Made by a program: the position numbers and the translations under genes. Shown here piece by piece: positions 7,965-17,189 of a DNA stretch of 64,000 nt (within the stretch, counting starts at the first letter, position 1; each line of letters opens with the position of its first letter). Source of the DNA: Acinetobacter lactucae (GTDB taxonomy: Bacteria > Pseudomonadota > Gammaproteobacteria > Pseudomonadales > Moraxellaceae). Under the pieces are notes generated by a model. That model was not told where the DNA came from. It saw nothing but the letters and a program-made list of their open reading frames with translations, and made no database searches. The DNA lies in NCBI RefSeq assembly GCF_001605885.1, contig NZ_LRPE01000023.1:124001-188000 (forward strand), in the 5' to 3' direction.

Positions 7965-9044
7965 TTAAGCAAGAGCAGCGACAACTGCCTCACCCATCTC
8001 AGCTGTACCCACTTTTGTCATGCCTTCAGACATAATATCCGCTGTACGTAAGCCTTGATCAAGTACTTGACCTACTGCATCTTCAATTGCTTTTGCAGCA
8101 GCTTCTTCACGGAATGTATAGCGAAGCATCATTGCAACTGAAAGAATTGTTGCCAATGGGTTCGCCACATTCTGACCCGCGATATCCGGTGCAGAACCAT
8201 GGCAAGGCTCATACATACCCTTGCCATTTTCATCTAACGATGCAGATGGCAACATGCCGATTGAGCCTGTAAGCATTGCTGCTTCATCAGATAAGATATC
8301 GCCAAACAAGTTACCCGTTACGATCACGTCAAACTGTTTAGGCGCACGCACAAGTTGCATTGCAGCATTATCGACATACATATGTGAAAGCTGAATATTT
8401 GAATAATTCGCTTGCTGTAAATCAGTGACTGTTTGCTTCCAAAGTTCTGTTACTTCCAAAACGTTCGCTTTATCAACTGAACAAACTTTACCACCACGCA
8501 AGCCGGCAAGTTCAAAAGCTACTTTTGCAATGCGCTTAATTTCGCTTTCAGAATAAACGTCAGTGTTATAACCCTGTTTCTCACCGTTTTCGAGTTCACG
8601 AATACCACGTGGCTGACCAAAATAAATACCGCCGGTAAGTTCACGAACAATAAGAATATCTAAGCCAGCAACAATTTCAGGCTTTAAGCTAGAAGCATCT
8701 GCTAATTGAGGATATAAAATCGCTGGACGCAAATTAGCGAACAAGTTTAGCTCACTACGAATTTTTAAAAGACCACGTTCAGGACGAATAGAGCGCTCAA
8801 TGGTGTCCCATTTCGGTCCGCCTACCGCACCCAACAAAATTGCATCAGCTTTTTTTGCTTGTTCACTTGTTACAGCAGGATACGGTTCACCATGTGCATC
8901 AATTGCCGCACCGCCTAATAAGCCATGTTCCCAAGTTAACGATAAATTAAATTTTTCATTTACTGTATTTAATACTTTTTCTGCCGCCCCAACAATTTCA
9001 GGACCAATACCATCACCAGCCAAAATTAAAATCTGTTTAGACAT
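7965..9044 (-). CDS. leuB: 3-isopropylmalate dehydrogenase
   Basis: Oxidises and decarboxylates 3-isopropylmalate to 2-oxoisocaproate in leucine synthesis, using NAD and a divalent metal. The 359-residue protein has the nucleotide/substrate signatures [31 protein letters not shown], and [14 protein letters not shown] with the metal-binding aspartates, then [14 protein letters not shown] use the ATG at 9044 ([14 protein letters not shown]), as homologues begin there and a GGAAAA sequence precedes it; another ATG four codons upstream is possible. Last gene of the minus-strand leu operon, followed by a terminator. Confidence 0.97.
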   Translation of the reverse strand: MSKQILILAGDGIGPEIVGAAEKVLNTVNEKFNLSLTWEHGLLGGAAIDAHGEPYPAVTSEQAKKADAILLGAVGGPKWDTIERSIRPERGLLKIRSELNLFANLRPAILYPQLADASSLKPEIVAGLDILIVRELTGGIYFGQPRGIRELENGEKQGYNTDVYSESEIKRIAKVAFELAGLRGGKVCSVDKANVLEVTELWKQTVTDLQQANYSNIQLSHMYVDNAAMQLVRAPKQFDVIVTGNLFGDILSDEAAMLTGSIGMLPSASLDENGKGMYEPCHGSAPDIAGQNVANPLATILSVAMMLRYTFREEAAAKAIEDAVGQVLDQGLRTADIMSEGMTKVGTAEMGEAVVAALA

Positions 9045-9075
9045 AAATTTTTCCATTTTCCAAAGACAAGCAGCG

Positions 9076-9666
9076 TTATAACTGCCGTGGCGTTAGTTTT
9101 TTCTGTTCGACAAATTCACCTAGCCCTGTTGTCACATCAAATGGTCGACAAAAGCGGCGAATAACTCGCTCATCTTGTTCTAAGTCAACGCATAATGGAT
9201 CTGGTACAGAAACATTCAGCAAACTACCCGAACGGTTAGTTTTGTCTCGGTACATTTTAAATGTATAGCGATGGTTGGCATTAAACTGGTGAATAACATG
9301 GATTGTTTCAGCCCGATCTGGAGAGATCGGATAGAAACGGATTACCACTTCATATTGTTTGGCAGGTACAGATAAATACAAGCTGTTGCTTTGGCTAAGC
9401 ACTGAACCTTGTAATCGTACAATTCCTTGATGAATTGCCTGATTACTAATTCGACGTGTTTGCGCATCCACTACAGTAATGTCATTTAGTCGTTCAAATT
9501 CACAACTTTTCGCACCCGAACAATATATCGCTGCATTCTGCCCCAAACTATCTTGTTCAGCCTGCTTAATACGGACAGTATCCACTACATTGTAAGTGCT
9601 CTGACAAGCACTGAGTGTTATTGCGCACAGGCTCAACAAAAAGCTATGAGTAACGTTCCTCTTCAT
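9076..9666 (-). CDS. Lipoprotein of unknown function within the leu operon
   Basis: A 196-residue product with a lipoprotein signal peptide and lipobox LSAC (Cys21). The mature part looks compact, with several beta-strand-like stretches ([29 protein letters not shown]) and three cysteines near the ends. I recognise no named family. It lies between leuD (112 bases upstream) and leuB (31 bases downstream), all on the minus strand. A hypothetical gene in the same position also occurs, as I recall, in Pseudomonas (between leuD and leuB), though I cannot confirm that the two are related. Function in the envelope is unknown; nothing ties it to leucine synthesis except position. Confidence 0.72.
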   Translation of the reverse strand: MKRNVTHSFLLSLCAITLSACQSTYNVVDTVRIKQAEQDSLGQNAAIYCSGAKSCEFERLNDITVVDAQTRRISNQAIHQGIVRLQGSVLSQSNSLYLSVPAKQYEVVIRFYPISPDRAETIHVIHQFNANHRYTFKMYRDKTNRSGSLLNVSVPDPLCVDLEQDERVIRRFCRPFDVTTGLGEFVEQKKLTPRQL

Positions 9667-9778
9667 TGTTCAAGCCCAATCCTCATCTAGTGCATAATTT
9701 TAAGGTGTTTTTATGCTTTAGCATGTTAGCAAGAGTTTGAACGCTACGCCATGGCTATGTTTAAAATGTACCAAAAGG

Positions 9779-10426
9779 TTAATTTAACTCTTGGAATACC
9801 CAAGGACGAACTTGTTTAGTTTTTTCTTCATAAGCGCGAATTGCATCCGCATTTTGAAGCGTTAAACCAATATCATCCAAACCATTTAACAAGCAATGCT
9901 TACGAAATGGATCAACTTCAAATTTAAAAGCTTCACCTGTTGGCGTACGTACTTCTTGAGCCGCTAAATCAATTGTTAATTGATACCCTTCATTGGCAGC
10001 ACATTCTTTAAATAACTGATCAACAACTTCTTCTGGCAAAATGACAGGTAACATGCCATTTTTGAAACAGTTATTAAAGAAAATATCAGCAAAGCTTGGG
10101 GCAATAACAGTACGGAAACCATATTCGTTTAATGCCCAAGGCGCATGCTCACGGCTTGAACCACAACCAAAGTTAGTTCGAGCAATCAAAACGGTTGCTC
10201 CTTGATAACGAGGCTGGTTTAAAACGAAATCCGGATTTTTGGGACGTACTAAATTGTCTTGTCCCGGATAACCTTCATCTAAATAACGAAGCTCATCAAA
10301 TAAGTTGTCGCCAAAACCTGTACGTTTGATTGATTTCAAAAACTGTTTTGGAATAATTAAATCTGTATCGACATTGGCACGATCTAATGGTGCAACGATA
10401 CCTTGTTCAACTGTATAAGCTTTCAT
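9779..10426 (-). CDS. leuD: 3-isopropylmalate dehydratase small subunit
   Basis: Forms isopropylmalate isomerase with LeuC, converting 2- to 3-isopropylmalate. At 215 residues it has the usual length for the bacterial small subunit. The swivelling-domain signatures are visible: [13 protein letters not shown] near the start, and [14 protein letters not shown] with the substrate-binding serine and arginine, followed by [16 protein letters not shown]. It starts 18 bases after the leuC stop, so the two subunits are made from one transcript. Confidence 0.97.
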   Translation of the reverse strand: MKAYTVEQGIVAPLDRANVDTDLIIPKQFLKSIKRTGFGDNLFDELRYLDEGYPGQDNLVRPKNPDFVLNQPRYQGATVLIARTNFGCGSSREHAPWALNEYGFRTVIAPSFADIFFNNCFKNGMLPVILPEEVVDQLFKECAANEGYQLTIDLAAQEVRTPTGEAFKFEVDPFRKHCLLNGLDDIGLTLQNADAIRAYEEKTKQVRPWVFQELN

Positions 10427-10444
10427 GGTTTGCTCCAGACTGAA

Positions 10445-11863
10445 TTAAAATGAACGAACATCAACAAAGTGACCTGCAATTGCAGCCGCTGCCGCCATTG
10501 CCGGGCTCACCAAGTGAGTACGACCACCATTGCCTTGACGGCCTTCAAAGTTACGATTAGACGTCGATGCACAGTGTTCACCTGGTTGTAACTTATCTGC
10601 ATTCATTGCTAAACACATTGAACAACCTGGTTCACGCCATTCAAAGCCAGCTTCCAAGAAGATTTTATCCAAGCCTTCTTTTTCAGCCTGTTGTTTAACT
10701 AAGCCAGAACCCGGAACAATCATGGCTTGTTTAATGGTAGATGCCACTTTACGGCCCTTAACCACCTCAGCCGCAGCACGGATGTCTTCAATACGAGAAT
10801 TCGTACAAGAACCAATAAAGACACGATCAAGCTGAATATCCGCTAATGCCTGTCCTGCATTTAAACCCATATATTGATAAGCACGTGTCCAGTCATTACG
10901 TTGAACATCATCTTTCGCTTGTTCTAAAGTTGGTACAGCTTCAGTGACCGGAATCACCATCTCAGGTGAAGTTCCCCAAGATACTTGTGGTTCGATTTCT
11001 GCGCCATTTAACTCAACTACAGCATCAAAGACAGCATCTTCGTCTGAATGCAAAGTGTTCCAGTAAGCAACTGCTTGATCCCATTGCTCGCCTTTTGGTG
11101 CGTAGCTACGGCCTTTCACGTACTCAATGGTTTTGTCATCAACTGCAACCATACCGACACGAGCACCTGCTTCAATCGCCATGTTACATACCGTCATACG
11201 TCCTTCAATCGACATATCACGGAAAACTTGACCACCAAATTCGATTGCATAGCCTGTACCACCAGCAGTACCGATTTTACCGATAATTGCCAACACCACA
11301 TCTTTTGGTGTTACACCTTTACCTAATACGCCATCCACACGCACTAACATGTTTTTAGATTTTTTCTGGATCAAACATTGTGTTGCTAACACATGTTCAA
11401 CTTCAGATGTTCCAATACCATGCGCCAAACAACCGAAAGCACCGTGAGTCGCTGTATGTGAATCACCACACACCACGGTCATACCCGGCAAAGTTAAGCC
11501 CTGTTCAGGTCCAACTACATGCACAATCCCCTGACGGATATCATTAATGCTAAATTCAACAATATTGAAAGCTTTACAGTTGTCATCTAAGGTTTGAACT
11601 TGAATACGAGATGTATCATCTTCAATACCAGCAATGCCTTGGTCACGTTCTTTTTTAGATGTTGGAACGTTGTGGTCCGGTGTCGCAACGTTTGCGCTTA
11701 AACGCCATGGTTGACGACCCGCAAGTTGCAAACCTTCAAATGCTTGTGGGCTAGTCACTTCATGCAATAAATGACGGTCAATATAAAGTAAACATGAGCC
11801 ATCATCACGCTGTGAAACAACGTGGTCATCCCACAATTTGTCATATAAAGTTTTGCCTGCCAT
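10445..11863 (-). CDS. leuC: 3-isopropylmalate dehydratase large subunit
   Basis: Carries the [4Fe-4S] cluster of isopropylmalate isomerase. The 472-residue protein shows [18 protein letters not shown] near the start, [14 protein letters not shown], and the cluster cysteines in [12 protein letters not shown] and [11 protein letters not shown], then [14 protein letters not shown]. The reading frame is open for 37 further codons upstream. Homologues begin at [16 protein letters not shown], and a GGAG sequence precedes that ATG by seven bases, so 11863 is chosen. First gene of the operon leuC-leuD-lipoprotein-leuB. Confidence 0.96.
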   Translation of the reverse strand: MAGKTLYDKLWDDHVVSQRDDGSCLLYIDRHLLHEVTSPQAFEGLQLAGRQPWRLSANVATPDHNVPTSKKERDQGIAGIEDDTSRIQVQTLDDNCKAFNIVEFSINDIRQGIVHVVGPEQGLTLPGMTVVCGDSHTATHGAFGCLAHGIGTSEVEHVLATQCLIQKKSKNMLVRVDGVLGKGVTPKDVVLAIIGKIGTAGGTGYAIEFGGQVFRDMSIEGRMTVCNMAIEAGARVGMVAVDDKTIEYVKGRSYAPKGEQWDQAVAYWNTLHSDEDAVFDAVVELNGAEIEPQVSWGTSPEMVIPVTEAVPTLEQAKDDVQRNDWTRAYQYMGLNAGQALADIQLDRVFIGSCTNSRIEDIRAAAEVVKGRKVASTIKQAMIVPGSGLVKQQAEKEGLDKIFLEAGFEWREPGCSMCLAMNADKLQPGEHCASTSNRNFEGRQGNGGRTHLVSPAMAAAAAIAGHFVDVRSF

Positions 11864-11906
11864 GTCGTCTTGCTCCATTGGACTGGGTAATTCTAATCTT
11901 TCTTCG

Positions 11907-11912
11907 ATTATA
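11907..11912 (-). promoter_or_regulatory. -10 element of the leuC promoter
   Basis: On the minus strand TATAAT lies about 44 bases before the leuC ATG. The -35 region is poor (TTAGAT at 17-base spacing), which suggests dependence on an activator. The untranslated leader would be under 40 bases, too short for a classical leucine attenuator. Confidence 0.55.
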
Positions 11913-11930
11913 GCCAGAGTTTTACATAAA

Positions 11931-11957
11931 TCTAATTTATCATTTTTATAAATTAGA
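11931..11957. promoter_or_regulatory. Perfect inverted repeat upstream of leuC, candidate operator
   Basis: TCTAATTTAT and ATAAATTAGA are perfect reverse complements separated by seven bases. The repeat lies just upstream of the weak leuC -35 region, a position used by LysR-type activators. The LysR gene at 12471 is the obvious candidate regulator; this is inference. Confidence 0.5.
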
Positions 11958-12017
11958 AAACTTTTTGGAATCAATTTTAATTTCTAAAAACAACCCCAAA
12001 TTTAACAAATCGTTTTT

Positions 12018-12060
12018 GTTAATGATTATCATTTGCATAATCAATTTTTAATCTTATACT
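12018..12060 (+). promoter_or_regulatory. Promoter with overlapping Fur box before the DUF2061 gene
   Basis: TTGCAT (12033-12038), a 16-base spacer and TATACT (12055-12060) form a good sigma-70 promoter. Overlapping the -35 box, GTTAATGATTATCATTTGC (12018-12036) matches the 19-base Fur consensus at 15 positions by my count and includes the perfect palindrome AATGAT-T-ATCATT. Iron-replete Fur would be expected to repress this promoter. Confidence 0.75.
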
Positions 12061-12106
12061 CTAATGCCTATACTAAAAATATCCAAAGTGGCTAAAGAGA
12101 ATGATC

Positions 12107-12355
12107 ATGGCTAATATTCAAAAATTCGTTGTAAACAATCAACGTACTTTAAAAAAAACCTTAAGTTATTACATTATGCATATTAGTGTAGCGATGCTAG
12201 TCGCATACTTTGTAACAGGTAACATCTGGATGGCTTTAACATTAAGTATGCTTGAACCAACCGTACAAGCTTTCGCTTTTTTCTTCCATGAAAAAGTATG
12301 GGCAGCTAAAGATCGCCGCGTAGCAGCCTTAGCCGAAAAAGAAACAACGGCTTAG
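12107..12355 (+). CDS. DUF2061 small inner-membrane protein, predicted Fur-regulated
   Basis: An 82-residue protein fitting the DUF2061 family: a basic N-terminus (NNQRTLKKTLSYYIMH), two hydrophobic segments (about 24-45 and 48-65) with the turn TGNIWMALTLSMLEP, and HEKVWAAKDR at the end. The family is widespread but its function is unknown. Two ATGs are possible (12101 and 12107); the second is at a better distance from the AGAGA sequence and yields the usual MANIQ-type start. The promoter carries a Fur box, suggesting expression under iron limitation. It stands between leuC (divergent) and a LysR gene (same strand). Confidence 0.8.
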   Translation: MANIQKFVVNNQRTLKKTLSYYIMHISVAMLVAYFVTGNIWMALTLSMLEPTVQAFAFFFHEKVWAAKDRRVAALAEKETTA

Positions 12356-12470
12356 GTTAAGATTAGTGCGGTAATTCATAACTTTCTCACTCGTTCCGCT
12401 GCAAGCATGATACGATTTTGGCTTGGCAACTTTAGCCTCTTGATTTTTCTATTCCAAGTTGAGTTGTATT

Positions 12471-13334
12471 ATGAATCTTGCAGCCTTTGAAGCTTTTGTA
12501 AAAGTTATGGAAACAGGGTCTATCTCTGTGGCAGCAGATCAGTTATTTATTACTCAGCCTGCTGTAACCAAACGAATCCACAGCTTAGAAGAATATTTTG
12601 GCGTAAAGCTATTTGAATCCGCAGGCCGAGGTGTTCAGGCAACTCATGCTGCACATTCGTTATTACCTAAAGTTAAAAACTGGTTAAATGAGTTGGGTGA
12701 TATCCACCATACACTTAGCCATGAACAAACTCAGGTACAAGGCCGCTTAAAAGTCGGTACAAGTCACCATATTGGTTTGCATCATTTACCTGCACCGCTT
12801 AAGCATTTTGTTCAGCAATTTCCTCAAGTCACTTTAGATGTACATTTTGTTGATTCAGAGCAAGCCCATGAACAGGTATTGGCTGGAGATTTAGAGCTAG
12901 CGTTCTTAACACTTCCTCCTTCAGGAGATGAGCGTCTTAACTACATTACAATTTGGAATGATCCTTTAGTTTTTGTTGCTGCCCCTTTTCATCCACTGGC
13001 TCAAAAGAAGAATCTCACCCTACAAGATTTAATTGAATATCCAAGCTTATTACCCGCTGCACAAACTTATACTGCTCAAATCACTTTGGCTGAGTTTGAA
13101 AAACAAGGACTCAAACCGAAAATCACCATGAGCAATAACCCTCTTGAGTCTATTCGTATGTTAGTGTCGATTGGTCTAGGTTGGTCAGTTTTACCCAAAA
13201 CTCTGCTGAATCAGGATATGCAGCAGCTTGATTTAAATGTTGAGATGAATCGTCAATTAGGCATGGTGTGGCACCCTGCACGTACTCAATCTAGAGCCAT
13301 GCAGGAGTTGATTAAAATGATGCAGGATGCATAA
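12471..13334 (+). CDS. LysR-family regulator next to the leu operon
   Basis: A 287-residue LysR-type regulator: winged helix-turn-helix at about 4-62 (AADQLFITQPAVTKRIHSLE) and a substrate-binding-type effector domain from about 90 (GRLKVGTSHHIGLHHLPAPL). The frame extends four codons upstream to a TTG, but the ATG at 12471 is the likely start. As I recall, Pseudomonas aeruginosa also has a LysR gene beside leuC, so this is plausibly the leucine-pathway activator using the inverted repeat at 11931-11957. That is inference from position. Its 3' end converges on the Spo0M-like gene across a shared hairpin. Confidence 0.88.
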   Translation: MNLAAFEAFVKVMETGSISVAADQLFITQPAVTKRIHSLEEYFGVKLFESAGRGVQATHAAHSLLPKVKNWLNELGDIHHTLSHEQTQVQGRLKVGTSHHIGLHHLPAPLKHFVQQFPQVTLDVHFVDSEQAHEQVLAGDLELAFLTLPPSGDERLNYITIWNDPLVFVAAPFHPLAQKKNLTLQDLIEYPSLLPAAQTYTAQITLAEFEKQGLKPKITMSNNPLESIRMLVSIGLGWSVLPKTLLNQDMQQLDLNVEMNRQLGMVWHPARTQSRAMQELIKMMQDA

Positions 13335-13372
13335 AAGCCTCTAATTTAATTTATCCAAGCTTTAAGAGGCTT
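13335..13372. terminator. Bidirectional terminator between LysR and Spo0M-like genes
   Basis: AAGCCTCT and AGAGGCTT flank a 22-base loop. The hairpin overlaps the last codons of the Spo0M-like gene on the minus strand, so one arm is also coding sequence. Confidence 0.6.
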
Positions 13373-14097
13373 CTGATTTGTTGCACCATTTGATTTACAT
13401 CAAGCATATGATGAGAAATGGTCATCGTTAATAGTTGATCTGATCGAAAGTGACGATCTACTTCAAGCATCACGTGAGTTTGATTAGGCTCGGCAACGAA
13501 AGAAACTTCCACCTCATTAAATCCACTAAACATGTGCGAAGAGACAAATTCAAGCTCTTGGTAGCAACCAATGGTTGATCTAAAATTTCGCGCGGTAAGT
13601 TGACCTTTTTCTACATCGACAGTTGATAAACTAAAGCCACATCGCTGCATAGCCTGTAGAAACATTTCCATAGCTGGAGTTGGCAGAACCTTTAGATAAT
13701 CACGATCAGTTGCATCTAATCCCCAATCAACATCCATATGGGTTTGAATCCAAACACGTGCACCATTTCGGCGACAAGCAACTTCTGTAATCGGTGTTTC
13801 AAATGGTAGTTGAATACTAAAAGGGAAAGAATGCGCTTGATGTGCTGGTAATAGGAATCGAGAATTTACTAACCACTCTTGCAAAACTAAAGGCTGATTA
13901 AACTCATGATCACCAGATTCAACTTCTGCCATTGTCACCAATTGCAAATAAAGACCATTAATCTCTTTATCAGATGATCCCCCTTTAAAGCTAATTTCAC
14001 CATGCAATGTGGTACCTGCCTGCAAGCTTGGATTCTGCAAAACAGTTTCTACAGTCACACCTTGTAGGCCCAAACCAGACATAATTTTATTAAACAT
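13351..14097 (-). CDS. Spo0M-family (SpoOM) arrestin-like protein
   Basis: A 248-residue protein of the sporulation-control Spo0M family, an arrestin-like beta-sandwich. Recognisable segments are the N-terminus MFNKIMSGLGLQGVTVETVL, then LQAGTTLHGEISFKGG, SFPFSIQLPFETPITE and VWIQTHMDVDWGLDATDRDYL, which is very characteristic. The family is found in many non-sporulating bacteria, where its role is unclear. It lies 54 bases downstream of the DUF2252 gene on the same strand and could be cotranscribed. Confidence 0.85.
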   Translation of the reverse strand: MFNKIMSGLGLQGVTVETVLQNPSLQAGTTLHGEISFKGGSSDKEINGLYLQLVTMAEVESGDHEFNQPLVLQEWLVNSRFLLPAHQAHSFPFSIQLPFETPITEVACRRNGARVWIQTHMDVDWGLDATDRDYLKVLPTPAMEMFLQAMQRCGFSLSTVDVEKGQLTARNFRSTIGCYQELEFVSSHMFSGFNEVEVSFVAEPNQTHVMLEVDRHFRSDQLLTMTISHHMLDVNQMVQQIRSLLKLG

Positions 14098-14151
14098 TTT
14101 TTCTCTAACCTTTCGAATTATTTCATGTCATCTGTAGCAGCATACTTATTA

Positions 14152-15591
14152 TTAAAGCGCCTCATCTCCAGCGAGCTGGATTTTACCATCTGCAACCTCA
14201 TTCATAAATTGCTGATAGTCATTTAGATTGCGCTGTGCATATTCCTCTGCATATGTTTGTAATACTTCCACAATCGTACTCCCCTCGCCAAGATATCCCA
14301 TAAGTACATCCGCATTTCCAGATTTAGCATGTGCATGAGTCAAGGCTAAACCACAACTTTCAGCATACTCATAGAAATAGTCATCATCCATATCACTCAG
14401 ATCAACCGAGATTTTCATATCACGTAACTGACGTACATGAAAATGTTGATTGGATATTGAAGAGAATCCAAGAAATATATCACTTGCAGCCTGCATGAGC
14501 TGCTGACCATGTACTACACGTTCACCTTCATGTTTTACTTTTTCTACAAATAACGGACTAAGAATCGACGGATTCGCTTCCTTCATTTGTAAAATTAAAG
14601 GTTCCCGATCTGCATCTTGAAATAATGCAATCGCTGAACGCGTACCCACACTTCCCACACCCACCACTTTCAAAGCCACATCTGTACGTTGATAACGATC
14701 AAAAAGCACTTGGCGATCATATTTCAAAGAATCACGGTATTGTTGAAAGAATACATCAATATCTTGACTAAACGGCTCATCTGCACTCGGATGCCATAAT
14801 AACGGCGCATCATCCACAAAATGACGAAATCCTGTATTTTGATCTTGCTGTGTTAGCTTAGGCAAAACAGAGTACGCAGTTCTTTTCTGCGCTGAATCAA
14901 GATGCTTCTCGCGTTTCTTTCTTAGTTTTCGGCATTCAGTATTTTCCAATAAAGTACTGGCATCAACTTTTTCATACCAAACTTGGAGTGGTGAAAGTTC
15001 CGTATTTTCTAATAAATGCTGACGATAACTATTCAGCATGATTTTAATTGCTTTTAAACCTACTTTATTAGCAAGATCAATATCACGCGCCGCTATTACA
15101 AAACTGGTCGCCAAACGCTTTAAATCCCATTCAAACGGGGCAACTAAGGATTCATCAAAATCATTAATTCCAAATAACAGGTTACGTTCAGGACTTGCAA
15201 AACCGCCAAAATTACTTAAATGACAATCGCCACAAATCTGTTGAAATAAACCAGAATTTACCCGCTCCCACGCTTGATCAAATAGCATCAAAGAAGGCAT
15301 ACCCCGATAAAATGTAAATGGAGAAACACTCATCCGTTTTGCGCGAATCGGCTTAAGTTTTTCTAAACGTCCTTGGTTACTCCAATCATAGATCGTTAAG
15401 GCAGTTGTACCTTTTGGTCGTTCAGAAAGCTTTGATAGCTGTTCACGTGGTACTTTTTTGCGTTGAGCCTTACCCAGCTTAAAGCCTTCGCTTTTATTAA
15501 GTAATTTCCCCTGATAGCTATGACGTGTTAAATCAATACTTTCATCATTCCAAAGTTGTTTTGGTAATTTAATTTGTGCTGTTTTTGACAT
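14152..15591 (-). CDS. DUF2252 protein with kinase-like motifs
   Basis: A 479-residue DUF2252 protein. The segment RMSVSPFTFYRGMPSLM (near residues 80-96) is a family hallmark. Around residues 120-150 GDCHLSNFGGF and then INDFDESLVAPFEWDLKRLATS resemble the catalytic loop and metal-binding motif of aminoglycoside-phosphotransferase-like kinases (D-x-x-x-x-N and D-F-D, then a Trp-Asp-x-x-Arg-Leu helix). The family has no assigned substrate to my knowledge. It precedes the Spo0M-like gene; upstream is about 190 bases of A+T-rich DNA without a recognisable gene. Confidence 0.82.
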   Translation of the reverse strand: MSKTAQIKLPKQLWNDESIDLTRHSYQGKLLNKSEGFKLGKAQRKKVPREQLSKLSERPKGTTALTIYDWSNQGRLEKLKPIRAKRMSVSPFTFYRGMPSLMLFDQAWERVNSGLFQQICGDCHLSNFGGFASPERNLLFGINDFDESLVAPFEWDLKRLATSFVIAARDIDLANKVGLKAIKIMLNSYRQHLLENTELSPLQVWYEKVDASTLLENTECRKLRKKREKHLDSAQKRTAYSVLPKLTQQDQNTGFRHFVDDAPLLWHPSADEPFSQDIDVFFQQYRDSLKYDRQVLFDRYQRTDVALKVVGVGSVGTRSAIALFQDADREPLILQMKEANPSILSPLFVEKVKHEGERVVHGQQLMQAASDIFLGFSSISNQHFHVRQLRDMKISVDLSDMDDDYFYEYAESCGLALTHAHAKSGNADVLMGYLGEGSTIVEVLQTYAEEYAQRNLNDYQQFMNEVADGKIQLAGDEAL

Positions 15592-15734
15592 TATTCCCTC
15601 ATTTTTAAATCAAATTTTTTATATTCTTAAATCTTTACCAAGATAAAATTTATTCTTTGTTAGACATATCACTATCTGTTTTGAACCAAGATTTATAAGA
15701 AATATTAAAAATGATTTTAAATAGAATTTATTAA

Positions 15735-15778
15735 GAGTTGGAAGACATTAACGCTTTTCAGGGCCACTCTTCCAACTC
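15735..15778 (-). terminator. Stem-loop at the 3' end of the HAD phosphatase gene
   Basis: GAGTTGGAAGA and TCTTCCAACTC are perfect 11-base arms around a 22-base loop, beginning eight bases after the HAD stop codon. The T tract after the hairpin on the minus strand is weak (TTAATAAATTC). Confidence 0.55.
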
Positions 15779-15785
15779 AAAAGTC

Positions 15786-16436
15786 TTAAATCGACCAGTC
15801 CTGAATATCCCAATTATGTTCTTGAGCCAGTTTTTCAAGACGGTCATCAGGATTTACCGCAATCGCATGCGTTGCGTATTCCAGTAAGAAACGGTCATTA
15901 ATTGAGTCAGAATAAGCCCAAGACTCAGACAAGTTACGGCCTTCCAACCATGCATCTAGACGTGCAAGTTTGCCTTTTTGATAACACGCTAAACCAGCAA
16001 CTTTACCCGTATATTTTCCGTCAGCCACTTCAGCATTAGTTGCCAAAATTTCAGTAATTCCAAATTCACGAAAAATCGGCGCCGTAATAAAATCACTTGT
16101 TGCAGTAATTCCGACAATCATATGTCCTAAATCTTGGTGCTTTTTGATTGCATCAAAACCTTTTGGACGCATTTGCGGACGAATCACTTTTTGCATAAAC
16201 AATTGGTGGAGCTCAGTTAAGTAGTTATTGTCATGCTGCGTTAAAAATCCGAAAACAAATTCATTATAAGCATATGGGTCAAGTTGCCCTGCTTTGTAAT
16301 CTTCATAAAATTTATCATTCATCTGACGATGATGAACCGGATCAACCAAACCTTCATTGACTAAAAATTCACCCCAAGAATGGTCTGAATCGGTATTTAA
16401 CAAGGTATGGTCTAAATCAAACAACGCCAGTTTCAT
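15786..16436 (-). CDS. HAD-superfamily (HAD-IB, SerB-like) phosphatase
   Basis: A 216-residue haloacid-dehalogenase-type hydrolase. Motif I is FDLDHTLLNTD with nucleophile Asp7 and general acid Asp9; a helical cap follows; motif II is VGITATSDF; a lysine lies near KGKLARLDAWL; and motif III/IV is WAYSDSINDRFLLE. This arrangement fits subclass IB, which includes phosphoserine phosphatase-like enzymes. The substrate is unknown. It is divergent from rppH, with which it shares a 180-base intergenic region. Confidence 0.85.
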   Translation of the reverse strand: MKLALFDLDHTLLNTDSDHSWGEFLVNEGLVDPVHHRQMNDKFYEDYKAGQLDPYAYNEFVFGFLTQHDNNYLTELHQLFMQKVIRPQMRPKGFDAIKKHQDLGHMIVGITATSDFITAPIFREFGITEILATNAEVADGKYTGKVAGLACYQKGKLARLDAWLEGRNLSESWAYSDSINDRFLLEYATHAIAVNPDDRLEKLAQEHNWDIQDWSI

Positions 16437-16618
16437 GAAAATTCTCGTTTAAACTGAAATTTAAGAAAAAAAATGTAAATCTATCTCCGCTAGTCGATAG
16501 AAATTCGTTAAGATCGTAGCAATTTAAACATTTTACTTTGATCTTTTCGAGCTGGACATAAAAAAGTGTTTGTCCCCGCGATTAAAGTCAACGATATAGA
16601 CAATATTTAGGTAGCCAA

Positions 16619-17104
16619 ATGATCGATTCAGAAGGTTTCCGACCGAATGTCGGGATCATTTTGGCAAACGATGATGGACAGGTTTTATGGGCAAAGCGCA
16701 TTGGTCACAATGCTTGGCAATTTCCACAAGGAGGCATCCAGTTTGGAGAAACCCCTGAACAGGCACTTTTTCGAGAACTGAGAGAAGAAATCGGCTTATT
16801 GCCCGAACATGTCCAGATTATTGCGCAAACCAAAGGATGGCTGCGTTATCGTTTGCCACATCGGTACATTCGGTCAGACTCTGACCCCGTATGTATCGGA
16901 CAGAAACAAAAATGGTTTTTACTGAAGTTAACTGCGCCTGCAAAAAATATTCAGTTAAACCTCTCCGACCCGCCCGAATTCGATGAATGGCAGTGGGTTA
17001 GCTATTGGTATCCTCTTGGCCAAGTGGTGAACTTCAAGCGTGATGTTTATCGTAAAGCCATGGTGGAGTTGTGTACACAGTTGCCGATGCAACAATTACC
17101 CTAA
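16619..17104 (+). CDS. rppH: RNA pyrophosphohydrolase
   Basis: Removes pyrophosphate from 5'-triphosphorylated RNA, making it a substrate for RNase E. The 161-residue Nudix protein carries the Nudix box around residues 38-60 ([23 protein letters not shown]), here with all the conserved Gly, Glu and Arg residues. The N-terminus [15 protein letters not shown] and the later QKQKWFLL are typical of RppH. It is followed by ptsP, an arrangement common in gammaproteobacteria, although a hairpin with T-rich tail lies between the two. It shares this window with rne, the next enzyme in the decay pathway. Confidence 0.95.
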   Translation: MIDSEGFRPNVGIILANDDGQVLWAKRIGHNAWQFPQGGIQFGETPEQALFRELREEIGLLPEHVQIIAQTKGWLRYRLPHRYIRSDSDPVCIGQKQKWFLLKLTAPAKNIQLNLSDPPEFDEWQWVSYWYPLGQVVNFKRDVYRKAMVELCTQLPMQQLP

Positions 17105-17105
17105 G

Positions 17106-17134
17106 AATCATTTATCTAGCAAATGATTTTTATT
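17106..17134 (+). terminator. Probable terminator or attenuator between rppH and ptsP
   Basis: AATCATTT and AAATGATT arms with a seven-base loop and TTTTATT tail, immediately after the rppH stop. The stem is A+T-rich, so read-through into ptsP is likely. Confidence 0.6.
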
Positions 17135-17189
17135 AAAAGTGCTGTTATAAATACATTCATAGTCTAAAAAAATACTGGAGTATACATCC

